Shown: positions 59,801 to 64,000 of the stretch, in pieces
How positions within the stretch are numbered: position 1 is the first letter of the stretch
Layout of the letters: each line of letters begins with the position of its first letter
Assembly: GCA_963934015.1 (NCBI GenBank)
Contig: CAWVWT010000007.1
Location: 1 to 64,000 of the forward strand
From: MGIIb-P sp963934015
Lineage (GTDB): Archaea > Thermoplasmatota > Poseidoniia > Poseidoniales > Thalassarchaeaceae
DNA: 64,000 nt
Direction of reading: 5' to 3'
Program-made: the position numbers and the translations under genes
The notes under the pieces: model-generated
Told to the model about the DNA's origin: nothing
What the model saw: only the letters and a program-made list of their open reading frames with translations
Databases searched by the model: none

Positions 59801-62800
59801 CATTCACAATTCGTTGTGCATGCGATATGGAACCCGTTAGAGCAACACCACCTTGATCTGCTTCAAGGACGGTTTGTATCTGTAAATTACCTGATACAAT
59901 TGTTGCAGGCCCTGTTCCATAAATAGCTTCAGATTGTATGTCCCTGAGGGCAGGCCCTAATCCTGTAATCGATGTGGTTGATTCCCATGAAATCGCAAGA
60001 GGACTAAACGAAGAACATGGGCCACAAGATAGATTCTGAATGGTAGTCCAAGGATATTCTAGAATCCGAAGGTCTCCAGATTCCATCGAATCATGGATAC
60101 CATTCGCCCACGTCCAGGTGATGTGATCATCTGCATAGAGAGTCATTCCTTGGTCAATTATAGTCCCAGGGGGGACCCATTGTGGCTGAGCAGAATTGTT
60201 CTGATAGTGGCTCCCATCGTTCCAGCCAAAAGATCCATCTGAGTCGAAATCCCAAGTCCAATCGATGATGCCATCTCCACCTACATCAAGAGAACCGTTG
60301 TTCATCGGAGCTCCAAGGTGCCCAGTAAACGAGGTATAGCGAACCCAGCCACCCGGTTGAAGGTCGATTGTAGGTCGGATGTTTACTGCCATATGGGGTA
60401 AAACGATGCTTTGATTCGTCAACATTCCACTGAAAAGGAGGGAGCCCTGACCATCCCATAGCTGATACAACGCACCAGCGGCTTCTGCGATAATGCTGAC
60501 TTCCTCTATCGGTGCGCCTCCATAGACTGCAGATCCTGAGATTCGGACAGTATTGAGTGTTGGGTTTGTTATGTTGCCATCGATATTGCCTTGCACTAAT
60601 GAATAAGGAATATCCCACCCATTGGTTCCATCTGCGGTATTCAATATACGAACCGCACCAGAATGCAATCCAACGATTCGAGGTGTCAGCTGATGGTCGG
60701 TGGTGCCAAATTCAACACGAACCCGATATGAATCACCCCATGGGAGCAATGGGAAGGTGAGATTTTCTGAACTGTATGTATCCACTAATAGCGCACCATT
60801 CACATCGACCAACGATGCTTTCACCCACGATCCATCCGGAACGTTGGCATCGATATCGATTGTTGGAGCGAACCTGTGCGAATTGTGAGAAATTAAGCCA
60901 CTGGTCCATGATCCCGTGGACTCAAACCAATCAACAATTACACCGACGTTATCGATATACCAACCATCTAACTCGATGAAAGAATCTGAGAAGAAAGAGA
61001 AACGTAGCATGACATCTTGTCCTCCGAAATTTGAAAGATCACCTTCGACATGAGTGAACGATTTGTTTATGGCGCAACCACCCCCTTTCTGATTGGAACC
61101 ATCCCACAGCCATTGCTGATAGAGGGGGGATTGGGGATTGTTCCAATGCTGCACGTCGTAAAACAGAGGGATGTCTTGGCCGTAAATTTGCCACGATGTT
61201 CCATTGTCGACACTAGTGTACAGTGCCCCACCATCCCACCCTGGTTCAGCGCAAATGAAGTGATCGAAAGCAACCCTTGCACTGGCACCGAGAGGAATGT
61301 GATAGGATGGACTGATGAGATGCGACCACGAACTGGCCGCATGTCGATTGTCAAGGCCCATGGCAACACCAGTTTGTCCACTGGGCCATAATGCCGGGCC
61401 CCAGCCGGTGGCATTGGATAAAGCACCAAACGCCCAAGCCTGTCCATATGGAGTATGCACGGCCCAACCATCTGCAATCGAAGGTGCGCCTTCAAATGAC
61501 CACGTGGTTTCAGTGGGGCCGTTATTTCCCCAATTACTCAAATATTGCCATTGGTCATAGGTCCCACCTGGCAATCGACCATGCCAATATCCTCCATTTG
61601 TAGTGAAGTTTTCAGACCACATCACATCAGTCGTACCACTTTGTGTGCGAGTGATACTAATATCATCGATAAAGACACCTTCTGGTGGATCGATTGCCCC
61701 CCCATATCCAGAGGATGGCATTTGATCGGTTTCGACGATGACTCGAAGCATCAAACTACCATTACTTGGAACAGTAAATGATGAGGGGAATGGGTGAGAA
61801 ACTTCGACCCACCCGCGCGAATCCTCCATAATCGTCTGTCCTGCAATCGTCAATCCGTTGGGGCCAGGTATACCTCCTACTGGAGACATACGATGCCAAG
61901 AGATGTTGTCACTGGAAACCCGAATCTCAAATTTATCCCACGAACCACCTTCCAAATCAAAATCAGTCCAGTATCGGACCATCCATGCGCCAGATGTACC
62001 TGAACTGGTGTTCAACTGAATTGGAATCGTCAAGTGTGCGTGAGCATCGGCTGCATATTCTCCAATCAATGAGCCATGGAACCACGAACCAGGCGTTTCA
62101 CCATTATTGGATATGGTGACTTCATCGACATACCAACCTGGACGGTCGACGGAACCGGTCGGATCAGTCCAAATGACGAAACGATGTTGCATCCCTATTG
62201 TACTAGAATTGTGGAGGTGTGTGATATCAAACGTTGAATTGGTCCAACCGCTTGCATCAGGGCCACCAAATACACCAAATCCGGCTCCAAATGCCCCATT
62301 AGGCACTGGTGCAGATGAAGATATATTCCAATTGTATCCGCCGATGGGTTCGACATAGTTCCAAGTCAAACCCCCATCAATACTGACTTCAACCCATGCG
62401 CCGGATGAACCAGTGCTCGAATTAGTGTGATGTAAATGGTACCAATGATTGAATGAAAATTTCCAATGATTAGCTAGACTGGGGGCTGGGCTGGAAGGGG
62501 ATGTGAGCCAAGCATGGGTTCCAGCAGGCAATGAAGTTTCAGGTAGAGTAGCCGCAATCAATGCCCCATCGGTAGCAAGAGATGGGATGAGGCCCCCTGC
62601 TGCCTGCCGTGCAGTGTAATTCATCGCAAAGGCGCCATTGAATTGTGATGGTTCGGCCATCCGCCATACATCGGCAACCCCCCCAGTAGAATATTGTTGA
62701 AATTGGAGTGATAGTGATTCTAAATCATCAAGGCGGCCAACTGTGTGGTTGACGCCGAGTGTCAATTCATGATCAAATACAGATATGGAGGCATCTTCGA

Positions 62801-63071
62801 AATCACCATGGCTGAAATTGAGAGATGGGTGGTCCGCAATCCAATGCATTCCAGTTCCACCGTCTCCATTGGCACCTGTCGATACATTTACCCAACCATC
62901 GAGAATGGTTGAGTTGACAGGGATATCGAACGAATCTTCGGAAAGATTCGACAAGGTTCCATCACCATTCGATAGAAGAATAATCTCTGGATCACCAATG
63001 TAAGGGCTTTCAATCGCTTGTGCAAGAGGCGCGAAAAGCATCAGCATAACCAGTAGAGTGGCGGTTCGCAT
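56886..63071 (-). CDS. Giant secreted, membrane-anchored surface protein (MAM/Ig-like modules, CARDB-like)
   Basis: A 2061-aa protein with a signal peptide (ending near FAPLAQA), a very long ectodomain and one C-terminal membrane helix (about 1990-2015) with an acidic tail ending DEEEE. The N-terminal third has several MAM/jelly-roll-like modules with the repeated WYVDEV/WYIDNV pattern. Residues about 1395-1415 hold a calcium-loop-like DVDQDGIPDESEY in an Ig-like module shared with the 1719-aa protein. A CARDB-like domain lies before the membrane helix. ATG 63071 has an AGGTGAG site. Likely envelope adhesion or substrate binding. Probably a remote paralogue of 5135. Confidence 0.8.
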   Translation of the reverse strand: MRTATLLVMLMLFAPLAQAIESPYIGDPEIILLSNGDGTLSNLSEDSFDIPVNSTILDGWVNVSTGANGDGGTGMHWIADHPSLNFSHGDFEDASISVFDHELTLGVNHTVGRLDDLESLSLQFQQYSTGGVADVWRMAEPSQFNGAFAMNYTARQAAGGLIPSLATDGALIAATLPETSLPAGTHAWLTSPSSPAPSLANHWKFSFNHWYHLHHTNSSTGSSGAWVEVSIDGGLTWNYVEPIGGYNWNISSSAPVPNGAFGAGFGVFGGPDASGWTNSTFDITHLHNSSTIGMQHRFVIWTDPTGSVDRPGWYVDEVTISNNGETPGSWFHGSLIGEYAADAHAHLTIPIQLNTSSGTSGAWMVRYWTDFDLEGGSWDKFEIRVSSDNISWHRMSPVGGIPGPNGLTIAGQTIMEDSRGWVEVSHPFPSSFTVPSNGSLMLRVIVETDQMPSSGYGGAIDPPEGVFIDDISITRTQSGTTDVMWSENFTTNGGYWHGRLPGGTYDQWQYLSNWGNNGPTETTWSFEGAPSIADGWAVHTPYGQAWAFGALSNATGWGPALWPSGQTGVAMGLDNRHAASSWSHLISPSYHIPLGASARVAFDHFICAEPGWDGGALYTSVDNGTSWQIYGQDIPLFYDVQHWNNPQSPLYQQWLWDGSNQKGGGCAINKSFTHVEGDLSNFGGQDVMLRFSFFSDSFIELDGWYIDNVGVIVDWFESTGSWTSGLISHNSHRFAPTIDIDANVPDGSWVKASLVDVNGALLVDTYSSENLTFPLLPWGDSYRVRVEFGTTDHQLTPRIVGLHSGAVRILNTADGTNGWDIPYSLVQGNIDGNITNPTLNTVRISGSAVYGGAPIEEVSIIAEAAGALYQLWDGQGSLLFSGMLTNQSIVLPHMAVNIRPTIDLQPGGWVRYTSFTGHLGAPMNNGSLDVGGDGIIDWTWDFDSDGSFGWNDGSHYQNNSAQPQWVPPGTIIDQGMTLYADDHITWTWANGIHDSMESGDLRILEYPWTTIQNLSCGPCSSFSPLAISWESTTSITGLGPALRDIQSEAIYGTGPATIVSGNLQIQTVLEADQGGVALTGSISHAQRIVNEVVSVPDGTMIPAQNVTIITHHSHLFNRGLLDVAILRMQTSGGLDIEAHISNLSSQPIATQLFGLEQISLISINVTDIGSDTYQIEWEFQTKWTFDDQDWIRVLAEAIESDGFTLGPGHAMIGGSNHQAMENDLEVISWEVRDDQSRLLSNTWDARYPLHAKATSTITVTGILRFEGQANQHPSSDAYRIALELESVNGTSQSIGVSGTEGSFTASIVLPDEPGNVTISPWILQIGPAGTPTLGAEDASGGTLSVEVQIDSTAPTLGPLMIYTPEGGQLADGNILSPDRTIPFWIEVHDDELLESFLNLRCWFETYDDVDQDGIPDESEYGESMQFLGGVPSGTIHVDFPAVNLAGMDDGDRISCFIAGGDFAGYTFSDSGGPGFDTDMATMTIQTQEPTQVSLPSITLNRHEDMSLLQGVEHTFSFTFQDGNGLNSIDLIELDIAGDGKGIIQYNPLQEQLTAPEYSSIVPLNIITESLGDEAYRVDISFAIDFHAPETWQEGSWIPSLRMIEDGELVSSGATNLEHLAWALDNRLMWRVDEVLDLTAPSMPAYENRLNLQPGDTMSLRASVIHREVSTPLAIELPTSSEIEVTIEGGVSPYTSQHVSDGSSFTATINFDLGNWGGPIHQIQFGLANKSDLNSSLPNMVFEVAIDNVAPRIEFQSTSLIQLRSDYLDNQLVAFTVEDQGGMGNQTLELHWNYRRDGIDIAGSENQVNLGLGVHSDASWVYSTYVDFTPITVLAPGDLLLVWVEGQDLAGNPLDGPGTQDTPRIPALEVMHFSPDLLSIWVYPPAPEVGQNIRVDVRISNTGNLDGDLTVGLWAWESRSNMGIQIIDLSSQNVTLDPRQATLVSFQFEAWREGDLQVYIVLNGDETSRLPIDIPPIREEGAGLGWFERVFGDGPLVVSLLILVCTTLGFGMALLWLRDEEDDADGGWDEDEDDWPAPPNEFPDENPPPIPLGLGDVDEEEE

Positions 63072-63131
63072 GGTCTCACCTCAAACAACCCACCTTCGGC
63101 CGTGGGTTTGAACACGACGGGTGTCTGATTA

Positions 63132-63148
63132 AGCGCCCTACGGGCGCT
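63132..63148. repeat. GC hairpin between the GINS and surface-protein starts
   Basis: Perfect inverted repeat AGCGCCC-TAC-GGGCGCT (GTA loop on the minus strand), 7-bp arms, about 57-61 bp from both divergent starts. Same 3-nt-loop architecture as the other intergenic hairpins. Confidence 0.6.
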
Positions 63149-63204
63149 CTGAAAGTGAATGGTTCATTTACCGGCACGGAGGAGAGACAGTTCGCGGTGA
63201 GTGA

Positions 63205-64000
63205 ATGGTAGAGCAAGAATTGCTGCAGGGCCCCCAACTTGATGCGGTTGAAGCCCAACTCCATGCACTGCTGCGAATCCAAGCAAAACATGCCTTACCC
63301 GTAGATTTGCCCCGGCCGGATTTCTGGCAAGTCTGTTCACAGTTGCTCCAATCCATCGAAATGGCATTGGCAGAAACCAGCCGTGCTGAAGGATTTTCAC
63401 CTCGAGCACAAACACTCACACGCCGTCAATCAAATCTCCGGAGATCAATTGCTGATTTGACTCGCCATCGATTGAATGCCTTTGTCAATCATGCAGCACT
63501 AGCTAATCTTGCAAGCACGCCTTTTGGGGATGCTGCTACTGAAGCCAGCGTAAATCTAGCACCTGTTGATTGGCAACGACAGGATGGTGCAGAGCGTGCC
63601 TTCCATGTCGGGGTATCAGAACTCATTGAGCAATACAAGCGAAATGTTTCGTGGAACGGATTACAACGAGGAGTTCTCAATGCAGAAATTATACCGCAAC
63701 CAACTACACCTGTTGGAAATGCTCAACTCGACCAATTTGTAGACAACCCTGGAGGTTTGACTGGTCAAGAACCACCTGAAATACAACCTGATGTTCCGGA
63801 TGAAGTTTGGCGTGATCCAGACTTTGATGAAGAGGACAAGGTTTCAATGATGGAAGAATTTCCGGAAATTTCTGAAACAATAACAACTGATGGAGACCCT
63901 GTCGAAACAATAGATGGAAACGGACAAGATGGAATGATACGACTTCGAATTCTCAGAGACATGCCCGAGCCGATTCTGGGTGAATCCGGTGAAGAAATCG
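63205..64000 (+). CDS. Archaeal GINS complex protein (Gins51-type), partial at 3' end
   Basis: An open frame from ATG 63205 (in-frame stop directly upstream, GGAGGAG about 20 nt before) that runs off the window with no stop, at least 265 aa. The N-terminal ~150 residues are helical, as in the GINS A domain. An acidic, Pro-rich linker follows, and the end, MIRLRILRDMPEPILG, begins the conserved B domain. The A-then-B order identifies the Gins51 (Sld5/Psf1-like) subunit. GINS joins MCM and the Cdc45/RecJ-like factor in the replicative helicase. The B-domain assignment rests on about 20 visible residues. Confidence 0.65.
   Translation, partial: MVEQELLQGPQLDAVEAQLHALLRIQAKHALPVDLPRPDFWQVCSQLLQSIEMALAETSRAEGFSPRAQTLTRRQSNLRRSIADLTRHRLNAFVNHAALANLASTPFGDAATEASVNLAPVDWQRQDGAERAFHVGVSELIEQYKRNVSWNGLQRGVLNAEIIPQPTTPVGNAQLDQFVDNPGGLTGQEPPEIQPDVPDEVWRDPDFDEEDKVSMMEEFPEISETITTDGDPVETIDGNGQDGMIRLRILRDMPEPILGESGEEI

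Overview
The window looks like a chromosomal piece of a marine Group II euryarchaeon (Candidatus Poseidoniales/Thalassoarchaea-type), called from gene content rather than from any search. Archaeal information-processing genes are clear: Hjc resolvase, an Lhr-type helicase, the ribosomal cluster L7Ae-S28e-L24e-NDK-aIF5B, deoxyhypusine synthase, archaeal PRPP synthase and the front of a Gins51-type replication protein running off the right edge. They are mixed with a geranylgeranyl reductase for ether lipids and with bacterial-looking genes (UvrB, SerS, a methylcrotonyl-CoA carboxylase operon, CcmF), plus giant secreted proteins and a secreted M28 peptidase. This fits an aerobic, protein-degrading planktonic heterotroph. 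Genes are densely packed, often with 4-bp start/stop overlaps, and many starts have an AGGTGA- or GGAG-like ribosome binding site.

Layout. 1-5 kb: a RuvC-fold protein and Hjc back to back, a site-2 protease, then an S26B signal peptidase coupled to an unknown membrane protein. 5-10 kb: a 1719-aa surface protein. 10-18 kb: Lhr-like helicase, a P-loop kinase-like protein convergent with dCMP deaminase, FolC, and a presenilin-type intramembrane protease carrying a large inserted ectodomain. 18-21 kb: SerS and the M28 lipoprotein peptidase. 21-25 kb: minus-strand leucine-degradation operon (carboxyltransferase, methylglutaconyl-CoA hydratase-like, biotin carboxylase, separate biotin carrier). 25-31 kb: DUF63 membrane protein, FKBP isomerase, CcmF, geranylgeranyl reductase. 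31-37 kb: UbiD-UbiA-UvrB (coupled) and deoxyhypusine synthase. 37-39 kb: class III aminotransferase with a small partner, then the only gene-free stretch over 300 bp. 39-45 kb: PRC-barrel-like protein, tRNA-Ile, PRPP synthase, the ribosomal/translation cluster and a solitary MoxR ATPase. 45-47 kb: ParA with a ribbon-helix-helix partner and an 86-aa protein. 47-52 kb: a beta-propeller/thrombospondin-3 surface protein and an 844-aa coiled-coil protein. 52-57 kb: CDP-alcohol phosphatidyltransferase, zinc-ribbon protein, HTH regulator, heavy-metal P-type ATPase and tRNA-Leu. 57-64 kb: a 2061-aa surface protein and the partial GINS gene.

How it fits together. Secretion and cell-envelope functions dominate: three membrane proteases or peptidases (site-2, S26B, presenilin type), three large anchored surface proteins and an exported peptidase. 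Catabolism (leucine degradation), respiration (CcmF, UbiD/UbiA quinone synthesis) and lipid synthesis (reductase, phosphatidyltransferase) make up the rest.

The most unusual non-coding signals are (i) short GC-rich inverted repeats with 3-4 nt loops, each with a different stem sequence, placed just ahead of many start codons, and (ii) AT-rich palindromes built on TTTTCAATTGAAAA in several intergenic gaps. No CRISPR array, insertion sequence, rRNA or provirus was seen. The ParA/RHH/86-aa cassette with paired inverted repeats upstream, the inserted presenilin-type protease and the hairpin family are the best leads for something undescribed.
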